The notes beneath the pieces are model-generated. The model ran no database searches. It was given only the letters and a program-made list of their open reading frames with translations, and was not told the DNA's origin. Both the position numbers and the translations under genes were made by a program. A DNA stretch of 45,764 bases from an uncultured Bacilli bacterium (lineage in GTDB: Bacteria > Bacillota_I > Bacilli_A > RF39 > UBA660), in the NCBI GenBank assembly GCA_934162265.1, contig CAKPHZ010000013.1:1-45764 (forward strand), written 5' to 3'. Shown one piece after another: positions 1-8,981 of this stretch; position 1 is the stretch's first letter; every line of letters begins with the position of its first letter.

Positions 1-341
1 TGCATTTGATGGAGAAACAGTTGCAACTAAATTTGTAAACTCTCCTTTTTTCAAACTAAAATTATTCTTATCTAAAGAAACAGAATCCACTGAAATTGTT
101 GAAACTGTATCCTCTGTTACTGTAACAGTAATCGACGCCGTTTTTCCACCATCTACTGTCGTAACTGTAATGACTGCTGTACCTTTCCCTACAGCAACAA
201 CTTTTCCATTATTTACCGTTGCAACACTAGTATTACTAGATTTCCAAGTAACATTTTTATTACTTGCATTTGATGGAGAAACAGTTGCAACTAAATTTGT
301 AAACTCTCCTTTTTTCAAACTAAAATTATTCTTATCTAAAG
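1..341 (-). repeat. Near-identical Big2 module repeat, 264-bp period
   Basis: Bases 1-77 recur without change at 265-341, an offset of 264 bp or 88 codons. This is a recent internal duplication of a Big2 module within the GH5 gene. More copies may lie beyond the window edge. Confidence 0.85.
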
Positions 342-1884
342 TTACTCCAGTTACTGAAATAGGATCAGAAGAATTATTTACAACAGTAACTTTACAAGTT
401 ACTTTGTAACCACCATCATACGTCGTAGCTGTTATAACGGAAGTACCAACTTCCTTAGCCGTAATCTTGCCATAAGAATTTTCAATAATTTCCGGATTAC
501 TATTATCCCAAATAACACCAGTATCACTTGCATTCGACGGTGTAACTTGAGCAGACAGAGTAAAATCTTCACCAACCTTCAAAGTAACTTCTGTCTTATT
601 CAGTGAAAGACCTGTTACAGAAACCATTGGAATACTTGGACCAGTATTACTCAAATTCATAGACTGAATAATAGGATAATTATATCCCCAAGCGACTGTT
701 GAATTACTAGAAATCAACGAAACATCAGCTTGAGACCTAGTAACCATAACTTTCATTCCCCCATAATCATCCCATAAAAAAGTCGGGATGCCGAACAAAT
801 CTAATTGCTGCTTAAATTCAGACAATATTCTAGCTTTATTTTGAATATATTCTGTAGTAGGAGGTTGTGACATTGCTGTAGAATTAGATCCAGCAGGCCA
901 GTTATTAATTCCATACTCACCCAAAATAACAGGAATTCCTCTATCTAAAAATTTATGCTTTAAAGTTTTTCCTAACCAGGTTATTACTTGTCCACCGTTC
1001 TCAGTAAGATTATAATAATGGACTCCCAATATAACTTTTGGATCAGCATTAGGAACTTGATAAAAATATAAAGACATATCTTCTTCACGCCAAATTGGAT
1101 CTGAGTTATAAGAACTACATATCAAATAACGATTTTTATTATTTCCTCCTTGAGAACGTATTGTATCAACAAAATTTTTATTTAATTTATTTACAATTGC
1201 ACAAGAATCATTAGTCCCATTAATTTTACAAGTATTAGGTGCATAAGGATTAGATAATGAATTATCAATAATTTCGTTAAAACCTTCAAATAATAATTTT
1301 AAACTCTTATTTTTAAATCTCTCTCCTATTTGATTCCAAATATCAATTAAATATTTTTTACTTTTTTCATAATCAGAAGGATTAGCAGTAATCTTACATC
1401 CACCAGAAATATCACTACATTTTCCAGTAGATTCAAACATAACTGGATCAATAATCACATATAAATCAGCAGCCAAAGCAGTATCAACAACATTTTCTAA
1501 CGTATCTAACCAATCAGAAGAAATTGTATTATTAGCAGTGTCTGTAATTTTATGATAAGAAGCCATAGGAATTCTAACCGATGTAAAACCAGTTTTCCTA
1601 ACAAATGTAAAAAACTTTTTCAAACCATCACTACCACTAGGTAAACCATTATATCCCAAAGCCCCTTGAGAATCATATGAATTTCCAATATTATATCCAT
1701 TACCAATATTAACAAGTAATTCTTGAGTTTCGGTAGATAGTTTTTTATTAACTGCACCATACTCACTTTTCTTTATTTTTTTCTTATTTAAACTATCAGA
1801 ATTAAAATGTAAACAAAAGACAAAAATTAAACCAAAACAAAGAAAAAAACCAAACACACCCAATCCCAAATTTCTCTTTTTCAT
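1..1884 (-). CDS. Secreted GH5-family glycoside hydrolase with C-terminal Big2 repeats (3' end off window)
   Basis: The frame is open from an ATG at 1882-1884 to the window edge (628 codons), so the C-terminus is missing. An N-terminal membrane segment (about residues 7-26) suggests export or anchoring. Residues about 55-370 look like a family 5 (cellulase-type) TIM barrel. Visible marks are SVRIP near 102, the acid/base Glu of GFNEI (about E204), GVHYY near 287, and the nucleophile Glu of ILGEYG (about E323). After the catalytic part come three Ig-like Big2 modules, with motifs such as VTGVTLDKN, SPSNAS and WKSSN, which usually serve as spacers or adhesion modules on surface proteins. The substrate is probably a beta-glucan or beta-mannan, but cannot be fixed from sequence. 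It lies downstream of rseP on the same strand. The family call is firm; specificity is unknown. Confidence 0.85.
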   Translation of the reverse strand, partial: MKKRNLGLGVFGFFLCFGLIFVFCLHFNSDSLNKKKIKKSEYGAVNKKLSTETQELLVNIGNGYNIGNSYDSQGALGYNGLPSGSDGLKKFFTFVRKTGFTSVRIPMASYHKITDTANNTISSDWLDTLENVVDTALAADLYVIIDPVMFESTGKCSDISGGCKITANPSDYEKSKKYLIDIWNQIGERFKNKSLKLLFEGFNEIIDNSLSNPYAPNTCKINGTNDSCAIVNKLNKNFVDTIRSQGGNNKNRYLICSSYNSDPIWREEDMSLYFYQVPNADPKVILGVHYYNLTENGGQVITWLGKTLKHKFLDRGIPVILGEYGINNWPAGSNSTAMSQPPTTEYIQNKARILSEFKQQLDLFGIPTFLWDDYGGMKVMVTRSQADVSLISSNSTVAWGYNYPIIQSMNLSNTGPSIPMVSVTGLSLNKTEVTLKVGEDFTLSAQVTPSNASDTGVIWDNSNPEIIENSYGKITAKEVGTSVITATTYDGGYKVTCKVTVVNNSSDPISVTGVTLDKNNFSLKKGEFTNLVATVSPSNASNKNVTWKSSNTSVATVNNGKVVAVGKGTAVITVTTVDGGKTASITVTVTEDTVSTISVDSVSLDKNNFSLKKGEFTNLVATVSPSNA

Positions 1885-1914
1885 AAAAACCTCTCATACT
1901 TTTACTAAACCAAC

Positions 1915-2967
1915 TCAATGAAATAAATTAATCACATCATGACAAGTAACATATATCATCAATAAAATCATACAAATAAATCCAATTCCCGTAATCGTAG
2001 CCTCCACATTAGAAGAAACTGGCTTTCTACGAATCTTTTCAATTAGTAAAAACAAAATATGTCCTCCATCAAAAGCTGGGAAAGGAATCAAATTAATTAT
2101 TCCAACATTAATACTCAAATATGCAAGTAAATATAAAAGACTAGCAATACCATACTGTGATTGTTGATCAACAACTTCATAAATACCAACAGGACCAGAT
2201 AAATCATTAACCCCCAATTTACCTGTAAATAAATATTTCAATGTAGTTCCCATAGAAAAAATAATATCTTTTGTTTCTAAAACAGCATACTGAATACTAT
2301 TTCCAAACCCCTTCATTTTAATTGTCTTACTACTTACTCCATAAACATATTTTACATTACCATCTTCATCCTTCTCTTTCTTAGGAGAAACTTTAATATT
2401 CTTAATTTCCCCAGAAGTATTTTCTACCTTAAAACGTAAAGTACTCCCCTCTTTTGAAGTAGCAATCTTTAACCTAGCTTGTGTCCAAGTAGAAACCTTC
2501 TCCCCATTAACAGAAAGAATGGTATCCCCATTACGAAGACCAGCTTGATAAGCTGGATAATCAGAAGGTAACTTATCTACCTGTAAAGTAGCCAAACTTC
2601 CCCCAAAAATCAAACACATCACAAACAAAGTCACAAGGGCAAGCAACATATTAAAACCAGGCCCCATAAAGAAAATCAAAAATCTTTGCCCAAAACCTTT
2701 CTTATAAAGTTTTCTCTCTAAAGGAACATCATTATCCCCATCTTCACCCTCTTCACCAGCAAGACGAACAAAACCTCCAATAGGAAATAATCGAATATTA
2801 TACTCCGTTTCACTATTCTTAGGCTTCTTAGAAAAAATCTTTTTCCCCATACCAATAGAATATTCATAAACATATACACCAAATAATTTAGAAAAAAGAA
2901 AATGTCCCAATTCATGAATTAAGACAATTGTCCCCAATATAATAATAAATAAAACTAAACTTAACAT
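1915..2967 (-). CDS. rseP: RseP/RasP-type site-2 intramembrane metalloprotease
   Basis: This 350-residue membrane protein is an M50 zinc protease that cuts transmembrane segments, typically anti-sigma factors and leftover signal peptides. HELGH at residues 18-22 in the first membrane helix gives the zinc ligands and catalytic Glu. A PDZ domain sits around residues 120-200 (DYPAYQAGLRNGD). The C-terminal FDGGH in a late membrane helix supplies the second metal-binding Asp. It lies just downstream of cdsA with a 14-bp gap, the usual cdsA-rseP order, but dxr, often found between them, is absent. It is a housekeeping gene and is distinct from SpoIVFB, which processes pro-sigma-K. Confidence 0.95.
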   Translation of the reverse strand: MLSLVLFIIILGTIVLIHELGHFLFSKLFGVYVYEYSIGMGKKIFSKKPKNSETEYNIRLFPIGGFVRLAGEEGEDGDNDVPLERKLYKKGFGQRFLIFFMGPGFNMLLALVTLFVMCLIFGGSLATLQVDKLPSDYPAYQAGLRNGDTILSVNGEKVSTWTQARLKIATSKEGSTLRFKVENTSGEIKNIKVSPKKEKDEDGNVKYVYGVSSKTIKMKGFGNSIQYAVLETKDIIFSMGTTLKYLFTGKLGVNDLSGPVGIYEVVDQQSQYGIASLLYLLAYLSINVGIINLIPFPAFDGGHILFLLIEKIRRKPVSSNVEATITGIGFICMILLMIYVTCHDVINLFH

Positions 2968-2981
2968 AAAATTCCTCCCCT

Positions 2982-3767
2982 TTAAAGAATAGTCACAATA
3001 ATACTAAGTCCTAAAGAAACAAATAAAACACTATCAAAACGATCTAAAATTCCTCCATGACCAGGAATTAAATTAGAATAATCTTTTTTATGAAAATATC
3101 TTTTAATACTACTCATTACCAAATCACCAAATTCAGATAAAAGAGTCAAAATTAAACAAATAAAACCAATCTCAACAAAATTTAATCCCCCAATAGCCAA
3201 ATTATAATATACTCCACCAACCAAAACACCCATAATAGTTCCAATAACACTACCTTCTACTGTCTTCTTAGGAGAAATCTCTGTCAATGGATGTCTTCCA
3301 ATAAGTTTCCCTCCTATATAAGCATATGTATCTGTCGTAAAAGCAATCAAAAAAATAAAAATACACTTATAAATATCCATCTTCGCCATAAAAACAATAT
3401 TATGAAAACTAAATCCTAAGAAAAATACACATCCAATAATAAAGAAAGCATCATTAATATTATAAATATCATAATCCCGATAAAAAACAATAGGAATAGT
3501 AAGTGCCAATATTGGTAATATTACTAAAATATTATTATCCAAAGAGAAAAATATATCATTCAAAACTAAAAGAATCAAACTAAAATATCCTAATAGTTGT
3601 ATCATAGCAATATTTTGTCTTTTCTCTTCATACTTAATTTGAAATAGCTCATGATAGCCAATAAGAGAAGCAATCAACATAACAATCCCAAAAGCCTGAT
3701 AACCAAAAAATACTGATCCAACCAAAATAATCAATAAAATTACTGCACTAAAAGTCCTTTTTTTCAT
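2982..3767 (-). CDS. cdsA: Phosphatidate cytidylyltransferase
   Basis: CdsA makes CDP-diacylglycerol from phosphatidate and CTP, the entry point to phospholipid synthesis. The 261-residue product is a multi-pass membrane protein. The family signature is visible near the C-terminus: SSIKR, then KKD, then IPGHGGILDRFD. Length is normal for the family. It is transcribed into rseP. The usual upstream neighbour uppS is not here; mtaB lies upstream instead, separated by an AT-rich gap of about 100 bp. Confidence 0.96.
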   Translation of the reverse strand: MKKRTFSAVILLIILVGSVFFGYQAFGIVMLIASLIGYHELFQIKYEEKRQNIAMIQLLGYFSLILLVLNDIFFSLDNNILVILPILALTIPIVFYRDYDIYNINDAFFIIGCVFFLGFSFHNIVFMAKMDIYKCIFIFLIAFTTDTYAYIGGKLIGRHPLTEISPKKTVEGSVIGTIMGVLVGGVYYNLAIGGLNFVEIGFICLILTLLSEFGDLVMSSIKRYFHKKDYSNLIPGHGGILDRFDSVLFVSLGLSIIVTIL

Positions 3768-3863
3768 TTTCTACACATCCTTCTACTACAATTATATAAT
3801 AAATAAAAATGATATTCAATAAATTTACATCAAAATACTTTTACTATACAAAAATACTGACAC

Positions 3864-5156
3864 CTATTTTTCTAAATAAGAAACAAATTCACCATAAACT
3901 TTCTGCTGCTCATCAATTTTAGTAATCTTTACCAAACAACACTTATTATTAGGAATATTCCCCTCAACAGATACCTGAATATAATTACTAGTCAAAATAG
4001 AAACCTCCCCCTTCTTAGAACATTCACTAAGACCAGGCAAAGTTCTACCTAAGTATTTTTCATAAAAAGCCCTCTCCATCTCACTAGATAACTTCAATAC
4101 TTCCTTTACCCTTCTCTTCTTCACTATACCATCAACCTGATCCTTCATCACACTAGCAGGAGTATTCTCTCTTTTCGAATAAGGAAAAGTATGAATCTTC
4201 GTAAAATGAATTCTCTTCAAAGTATCCAAAGTTTCCAAAAAATCTTCCTCCATTTCCCCAGGAAAACCAACAATCAAATCCGTAGTCAAAGAAATATCTG
4301 GATCAATCTCACGAATTTTTTTAATCCTCTCTTCAAATTCAGCCACATCATAGCACCGATTCATCCTTCGAAGAATTTTATCTGAACCACTTTGAAGTGG
4401 AATATGCAAATGTCTAGCAATAACAGGAGAACTCTTCATCAAGTCAATAATTCCATCAGTTACTTCATTCACTTCAATAGAAGAAAGTCTTATTCGATAA
4501 ATATTAGGAATCTCTACCAAACGTCTAAGTAATTTCTCCAAATTCATATTCTCCAAATCTAACCCATATCTACCTGTATGAATTCCTGTTAAAACAATTT
4601 CTTGATATCCATTCAAAACTAATTCTGATACTTCCAATACCACATCTTCATACTTTTTACTCCTAGCTCTCCCCCTAGCATAAGGAATAATACAATAACT
4701 GCAAAAAGCATTACACCCATCTTGAATCTTCACAAAAGCCCTAGTATGATTATCAAAATGATGAATATTCATTGCTTCAAAAAAAGTTTCTTCCCGAACA
4801 TCATATAACTTCTTAATAGCCTCTGAATGAGAAAAATACTGATCCAAATATTCCAAAATCTTACTCTTATCCTGTGAACCAATAACAATATCTGCATCAA
4901 TTGCTTCAGCATGAGTCTGACTATAACACCCCATAACAACAATAACAGCTTTATCATTCCTTTTTTTAGCCTGATGAATCATCTTCCTAGACTTCCGATC
5001 ACTCTCATTAGTAACACTACAAGTATTAATTATATAAATATCTGCCATCTCATCAAAAGGAACAATTATATACCCATGATTTTTTAACAATTCCTCTACA
5101 TACTCACTTTCATAAATATTTACCTTACAACCTAATGTATATATTCCTACTTTCAT
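3864..5156 (-). CDS. mtaB: tRNA ct6A/t6A37 methylthiotransferase (MtaB)
   Basis: MtaB adds a methylthio group to the N6-threonylcarbamoyladenosine at position 37 of ANN-decoding tRNAs. The 430-residue protein has the UPF0004 N-terminal domain with three cluster-binding cysteines (LGCKVN, NTCSVTN, MGCYSQ). Next comes a radical SAM core with the CxxxCxxC triad in GCNAFCSYCIIP, followed by a C-terminal TRAM-like region. The length and the order of the six cysteines fit MtaB better than MiaB. It appears to be a separate unit between the rplT terminator and cdsA. Confidence 0.92.
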   Translation of the reverse strand: MKVGIYTLGCKVNIYESEYVEELLKNHGYIIVPFDEMADIYIINTCSVTNESDRKSRKMIHQAKKRNDKAVIVVMGCYSQTHAEAIDADIVIGSQDKSKILEYLDQYFSHSEAIKKLYDVREETFFEAMNIHHFDNHTRAFVKIQDGCNAFCSYCIIPYARGRARSKKYEDVVLEVSELVLNGYQEIVLTGIHTGRYGLDLENMNLEKLLRRLVEIPNIYRIRLSSIEVNEVTDGIIDLMKSSPVIARHLHIPLQSGSDKILRRMNRCYDVAEFEERIKKIREIDPDISLTTDLIVGFPGEMEEDFLETLDTLKRIHFTKIHTFPYSKRENTPASVMKDQVDGIVKKRRVKEVLKLSSEMERAFYEKYLGRTLPGLSECSKKGEVSILTSNYIQVSVEGNIPNNKCCLVKITKIDEQQKVYGEFVSYLEK

Positions 5157-5241
5157 CCCATTACTCCTTCATCAAAATAATTTTAACTAAAAAAATTATA
5201 GCATATTCAAATTTTTATTACAAATATTAAACAAGAAAAAA

Positions 5242-5260
5242 AGATAGATACACTCTATCT
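5242..5260 (-). terminator. Terminator after infC-rpmI-rplT
   Basis: AGATAGA (5242-5248) pairs with TCTATCT (5254-5260) around a 5-base loop. On the minus strand a run of T follows, from the A-rich stretch at about 5234-5241. It lies 12 bp past the rplT stop. Confidence 0.75.
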
Positions 5261-5271
5261 TACAACGCCAA

Positions 5272-5820
5272 CTATTCAGACTCTTTTTTAGTAGTAGCTT
5301 TCTTAGTAGTAGTTTTTTTAGCTGTTGTAGTAGCTTTCTTTGTAGTTGTCTTCTTTTCAGCAGTAGAAGAACTTTTCTTAGTTGTTGTAGACTTCTTAGT
5401 TGTTGCTTTTTCTTCCTTCACTTCTTCTTTCTTAACAGTTTTAACAGCAGGTTCATAAGTTTTTCCTTCTAAACTACTCTTAGCAATAGCTACTAAATCA
5501 GAAAATGCTTCTGGAGAATCAATAGCAAGTTCACTTAACATCTTTCTATTAATAGTAACTCCAGCTTTAGATAATCCATTAATAAATTTAGAATAACTAA
5601 TTTCATTCTCACGACAAGCAGCATTTATTCTTGTAATCCATAATTTTCTAAAGTTTCTCTTATTTTGTCTTCTATCTCTAAAAGCATATTGCCCAGAATG
5701 CATTACTTGTTCATGAGCAGTCTTATATAATCTATGTTTACTACCAAAATAACCTTTTGCTTGATCTAATACTTTTTTTCTTCTTGCACGTGCAACAGTG
5801 CCACCTTTAACTCTTGTCAT
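5272..5820 (-). CDS. rplT: 50S ribosomal protein L20 with a long Lys/Thr/Ala tail
   Basis: L20 is an early-binding 23S rRNA protein needed for 50S assembly and often a repressor of its own operon. Residues 1 to about 118 form a standard L20 (VKGGTVARARRKKVL, then AFRDRRQNKRNFR). The protein then continues for about 60 residues of low-complexity sequence made almost entirely of K, T, A, S and E, with repeated TTKKAT units, giving 182 residues instead of the usual 115-120. The frame is clean and closed by its own stop and terminator, so the tail looks genuine. It is the last gene of infC-rpmI-rplT. Confidence 0.95.
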   Translation of the reverse strand: MTRVKGGTVARARRKKVLDQAKGYFGSKHRLYKTAHEQVMHSGQYAFRDRRQNKRNFRKLWITRINAACRENEISYSKFINGLSKAGVTINRKMLSELAIDSPEAFSDLVAIAKSSLEGKTYEPAVKTVKKEEVKEEKATTKKSTTTKKSSSTAEKKTTTKKATTTAKKTTTKKATTKKESE

Positions 5821-5839
5821 AATTCTTCACTCCCTCATC

Positions 5840-6052
5840 CTATATTAAATCTTTAACTCTTTTTAAATCTGAATGATTTAATCCATTACTTTTTCTCTTT
5901 TGTCTACTTCTCTTTGCACTATTTTTTCCTGTATTATGTCTTGTTCCTTGACTCTTAATGGAAATAGATCCACTTTGTCTTACATTTAACGCTTTTTTAA
6001 GACCACTATGTGTTTTCTTTTTAATCTTTTTTACTTTTAATTTCTTAGCCAT
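5840..6052 (-). CDS. rpmI: 50S ribosomal protein L35
   Basis: A 70-residue, very basic protein with the L35 pattern (MAKKLKVKKIKKKTHSG, then RHNTGKNSAKRSRQKR). L35 is a small structural protein of the large subunit. It starts at an ATG preceded by GGAG and lies between infC (14 bp) and rplT (19 bp), in the conserved infC-rpmI-rplT operon. Confidence 0.95.
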   Translation of the reverse strand: MAKKLKVKKIKKKTHSGLKKALNVRQSGSISIKSQGTRHNTGKNSAKRSRQKRKSNGLNHSDLKRVKDLI

Positions 6053-6066
6053 AATTAATTCTCCTT

Positions 6067-6588
6067 CTATTTTTTCGGTGTAAGTTGCATAAATATACTT
6101 CTACCTTCCATCTTAGGTTGAATTTCTACTTCTGCAATATCACTTAAAGATTCCTCAAATCTTTTTAGTACTTCCTTAGCAAGTTCCGGATGAGCAATCT
6201 GGCGACCTTTAAAACGAATACTTGCTTTCACCTTATCGCCTCTTAATAACGCTTTCTTAGCATTATTTACACGAGTATCAAAATCATGCTTATCAATCGT
6301 TACAGACAAACGAAATTCTTTAATATCTATCATTGCTTCTCTTTGTTTTTTTTGCGCTTCTTTTGTCTTCTTTTTCTTCTCATACTTAAAACGATTATAA
6401 TCCATAATCTTACAAACTGGCGGATTAGCACCTTCACTCATTAGTACCAAATCAAATCCAGCATAAGATGCCAAAGTAAGGGCATCCTTTCTACTCTTCA
6501 CTCCTAATTGTTCCCCACTAGGACCAATTACCATCACTTCTTTTGCTCTAATTTGCTCATTAATTAAGTTATCTTTATTGTTTGCGAT
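6067..6588 (-). CDS. infC: Translation initiation factor IF-3, probable ATC start
   Basis: IF-3 binds the 30S subunit, prevents premature 50S joining and checks the start codon. The frame carries both IF-3 domains (INEQIRAKEV at the N-terminus; KASIRFKGRQ and QPKMEGR in the C-terminal half). An ATG at 6603 opens the frame but sits in the T-tract of the leader terminator without a ribosome binding site. A strong GGAGGTG lies inside the first codons, and six bases after it is ATC at 6586-6588, giving a 173-residue IF-3 with a standard N-terminus. Non-AUG starts are a known feature of infC and allow self-regulation, so ATC is the favoured start. The 178-residue ATG version remains possible. Confidence 0.9.
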   Translation of the reverse strand: MANNKDNLINEQIRAKEVMVIGPSGEQLGVKSRKDALTLASYAGFDLVLMSEGANPPVCKIMDYNRFKYEKKKKTKEAQKKQREAMIDIKEFRLSVTIDKHDFDTRVNNAKKALLRGDKVKASIRFKGRQIAHPELAKEVLKRFEESLSDIAEVEIQPKMEGRSIFMQLTPKK

Positions 6589-6602
6589 ATCAAACACCTC
6601 CA

Positions 6603-6742
6603 TAAAAAATGAATACAGTAAAGACTGTATTCATTTCTAAAAAGCCATTATCATTCCATATTCTATAAAGTATTATTAGCTTTTTACCTATCACTTTTAA
6701 AGTAATCAGGTGAGATGAATACATCTTCTTTCTGTTTCTTTC
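6603..6742 (-). promoter_or_regulatory. infC leader with terminator/antiterminator (L20-leader type)
   Basis: The leader runs from about 6742 to the infC start. A strong terminator is formed by ATGAATACAGT (6609-6619 on the plus strand) and ACTGTATTCAT (6624-6634), followed on the transcript by six U. Upstream, 6715-6723 carries the same nonamer ATGAATACA. Its transcript (UGUAUUCAU) can pair with the first arm of the terminator, making an exclusive antiterminator. Position and logic match known infC/L20 autoregulatory leaders of Bacillota; the ligand (L20 protein) is inferred. Confidence 0.75.
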
Positions 6743-6748
6743 TTGTCA

Positions 6749-6777
6749 ATTATATTAAACTAAATGCTAATTGTCAA
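6749..6777 (-). promoter_or_regulatory. Promoter of infC-rpmI-rplT
   Basis: On the minus strand, TTGACA (6772-6777) is followed after 17 bp by TATAAT (6749-6754): perfect sigma-A consensus boxes and spacing. It lies just past the cdaR stop and implies a start site near 6742. Confidence 0.85.
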
Positions 6778-6787
6778 GAGAAAATAC

Positions 6788-8158
6788 TTACTTTTTACTA
6801 ATTTTTACTTTAATTTTCGTTGTTTTAGGATTATATGTCGCCTTATTATCCTCTCCTGTAACTTTTACAGTAATTTCATATTCTCCTTCACCATATCCAT
6901 TTAAATCTACTTGTGCCTTAATTGTAGAATCATCAATCGTATCAAGAACACTCTTCGTTCCCTTTACAACCACCGTTGTCTTACTAGAATTCTCTCCAAC
7001 AGCAACAGCTTTATAACGATTTGTATCCAAATTTATTGTTTCAATAGAAACATTCTGAACCTCTTTCGTAACTTCTGTACCCAAAGTAATATTAACCTTC
7101 ACATTAGTCTCCGATATCTCTTTAATACGAGAAGGTTTTGAAATAACAACATCATAACTCTTATTCTCACTTAATTTAGAAACATCTACCTCAACAGGAA
7201 CATATTCAATCGTATCAAGAACATCTTGATCCCCATAAACAGTAACCTTAGTAACATCAGTAGTAATATTATCAATTGCCTTACCAAACTCTAAATTACC
7301 AGTAGGAATAACTTTTAATGGAACTTCCTTACTAGGAGAATTTACAACCACCTTCGCACTCAAACGATTAGGCTCCATCTCTAATTCCTTCACAACATCA
7401 CCATTAGAATCATAAGCAACCAACTTAATATCATCAATCGTAGTTGTACCAATCTTAGGATTCATCATCTTACTAACATCAACCAAAGCCTTAACTGTAG
7501 AAACTTTATTTAAAGTATGTTCAGCTCCCTTAATAACAATCTCAGAATTATTTAAAGTAACATCCCCAATAGATAACTTCTTATCTAACTTATTCTTATT
7601 AATAATCTCTATTCCAGCAGTTCTAGTTTGAGAAACCTTAGGATAAATAGTCACATTAACAGAAGAAGGCGCCAACTTATATTCAACAGAACGAATAGAA
7701 CAATCATACTCTAATTTTATCGTATGCATTCCTTCTCCTAATCCAGACAAATCAGCAGTAACAACACCAGTCGCTAATTGCTTAGCTAAATACAAATCAA
7801 CCTTGCGCCCAATCAAAGTAACATCTACACTCTTAGGCAAACCTTCCACAACATAAGTATTATTATTATAAGTTGCTTTTACTTTTTGACCATATAAAAC
7901 TTCAGCACTATCCGTAATAATCGTTGTAGACTCACTATCAACATACATAAATAAACCAATAGCAAGAATTAAAGAAATAAATATCAACGTATTCTTCTTC
8001 GTAATCCACTTTTCAAATCGATCAGTCCTATTTCCCAACTTATCAGTAATAACTACAATAAACTTCGTAATAGGAATAATAATTACCCGATCAATAACCT
8101 TATAAATTGCCTTAAAGAAAGCAGCGATAAATTGAACCAAATTCTTAATTATCTTCAT
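6788..8158 (-). CDS. cdaR: CdaR, YbbR-domain regulator of diadenylate cyclase
   Basis: CdaR is the membrane-bound, extracytoplasmic partner that modulates CdaA. The protein has an N-terminal cytoplasmic or amphipathic part, one membrane helix (about residues 45-62, TLIFISLILAIGLFMYV), then several YbbR repeats of about 80 residues rich in beta structure (each with a V(D/E)V(T/S) pattern). Upstream GTG codons open the frame at 8170, but ATG at 8156-8158 after GGTGGTG is the likely start (456 residues). It overlaps the end of cdaA, implying translational coupling. glmM, usually third in this cluster, does not follow; the infC operon comes next. Confidence 0.9.
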   Translation of the reverse strand: MKIIKNLVQFIAAFFKAIYKVIDRVIIIPITKFIVVITDKLGNRTDRFEKWITKKNTLIFISLILAIGLFMYVDSESTTIITDSAEVLYGQKVKATYNNNTYVVEGLPKSVDVTLIGRKVDLYLAKQLATGVVTADLSGLGEGMHTIKLEYDCSIRSVEYKLAPSSVNVTIYPKVSQTRTAGIEIINKNKLDKKLSIGDVTLNNSEIVIKGAEHTLNKVSTVKALVDVSKMMNPKIGTTTIDDIKLVAYDSNGDVVKELEMEPNRLSAKVVVNSPSKEVPLKVIPTGNLEFGKAIDNITTDVTKVTVYGDQDVLDTIEYVPVEVDVSKLSENKSYDVVISKPSRIKEISETNVKVNITLGTEVTKEVQNVSIETINLDTNRYKAVAVGENSSKTTVVVKGTKSVLDTIDDSTIKAQVDLNGYGEGEYEITVKVTGEDNKATYNPKTTKIKVKISKK

Positions 8159-8981
8159 GTTTTTCACCACCCTCTACTTCCTCATCTTCAAACTCATCAT
8201 CAAGTAATATCTCATGTTTAGGTTTCAATTCCTCAACTAACATCATTCGAACATCATCAATAGACAAATTATAATTAAGTACTCCTCCAATAGCAATAGA
8301 AATTTTTCCAGTCTCTTCACTTACTACTAAAGCAATAGCATCAGACTCTTCACTAATACCTAAAGCAGCTCTATGCCTTGTACCCAACCTCTTATTAATC
8401 TTAGTATTTAAACTAATTGGAAAAACAGCACCAGCACTAGTAATCCGATTTCCTTGAATAATTACCCCACCATCATGTAAAGGATTTCTCGGAAAAAAGA
8501 TAGAAATCAATAACTCCGAAGAAATATCAGCATAAATTCCCTTACTTCTTTCAATATAGTCTCTTAAACTAATATCCCTCTCAATAACAATCAAAGCACC
8601 AATCCTTGACTTTCTCAAATACTCAACAGCATTCATAATCTCATAAACCATTTTTTCTCTCTCATCCATAGTCAAAACACGATGTCTCGTCAAAATCTGT
8701 TGTCTACCCAAATGCTCCAAAATATTCCTAATTTCTGGCTGAAAAATAATAATTAAAGCAAGAGGCCCCCACATAATCACATACTCTAAAAGTAACCCAA
8801 CAGTCGTTAAATTTAAATAATCACTCAACAATTTAACAAATACAATAATGATTACTCCCTTAAAAATTAATATCATTTTGACATTATCTTTCAAACTCTT
8901 TAATACAGAATAAATCAAAATCCAAACTAAAGAGATATCAATTATTTTTTGTAATACCGTTATCATACTACTTAATGTCAT
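8145..8981 (-). CDS. cdaA: Diadenylate cyclase CdaA (c-di-AMP synthase)
   Basis: CdaA condenses two ATP into cyclic di-AMP, which controls potassium and osmolyte transport and wall homeostasis. The 278-residue protein has three N-terminal membrane helices (to about residue 90) and a DisA_N cyclase domain. The substrate-binding RHR motif is present (GTRHRAALGISE). The usual DGA motif reads DGG here (PLHDGGVII), a small change in a catalytic motif. It overlaps cdaR by 14 bp and is the first gene of the pair. Confidence 0.94.
   Translation of the reverse strand: MTLSSMITVLQKIIDISLVWILIYSVLKSLKDNVKMILIFKGVIIIVFVKLLSDYLNLTTVGLLLEYVIMWGPLALIIIFQPEIRNILEHLGRQQILTRHRVLTMDEREKMVYEIMNAVEYLRKSRIGALIVIERDISLRDYIERSKGIYADISSELLISIFFPRNPLHDGGVIIQGNRITSAGAVFPISLNTKINKRLGTRHRAALGISEESDAIALVVSEETGKISIAIGGVLNYNLSIDDVRMMLVEELKPKHEILLDDEFEDEEVEGGEKHEDN

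Noticed and set aside
170..409. Plus-strand frame of 79 residues rich in Thr, Val and Phe
   Set aside because: It is the reverse of the Big2-coding region of the GH5 gene, where the minus-strand frame is long and has clear domain motifs.
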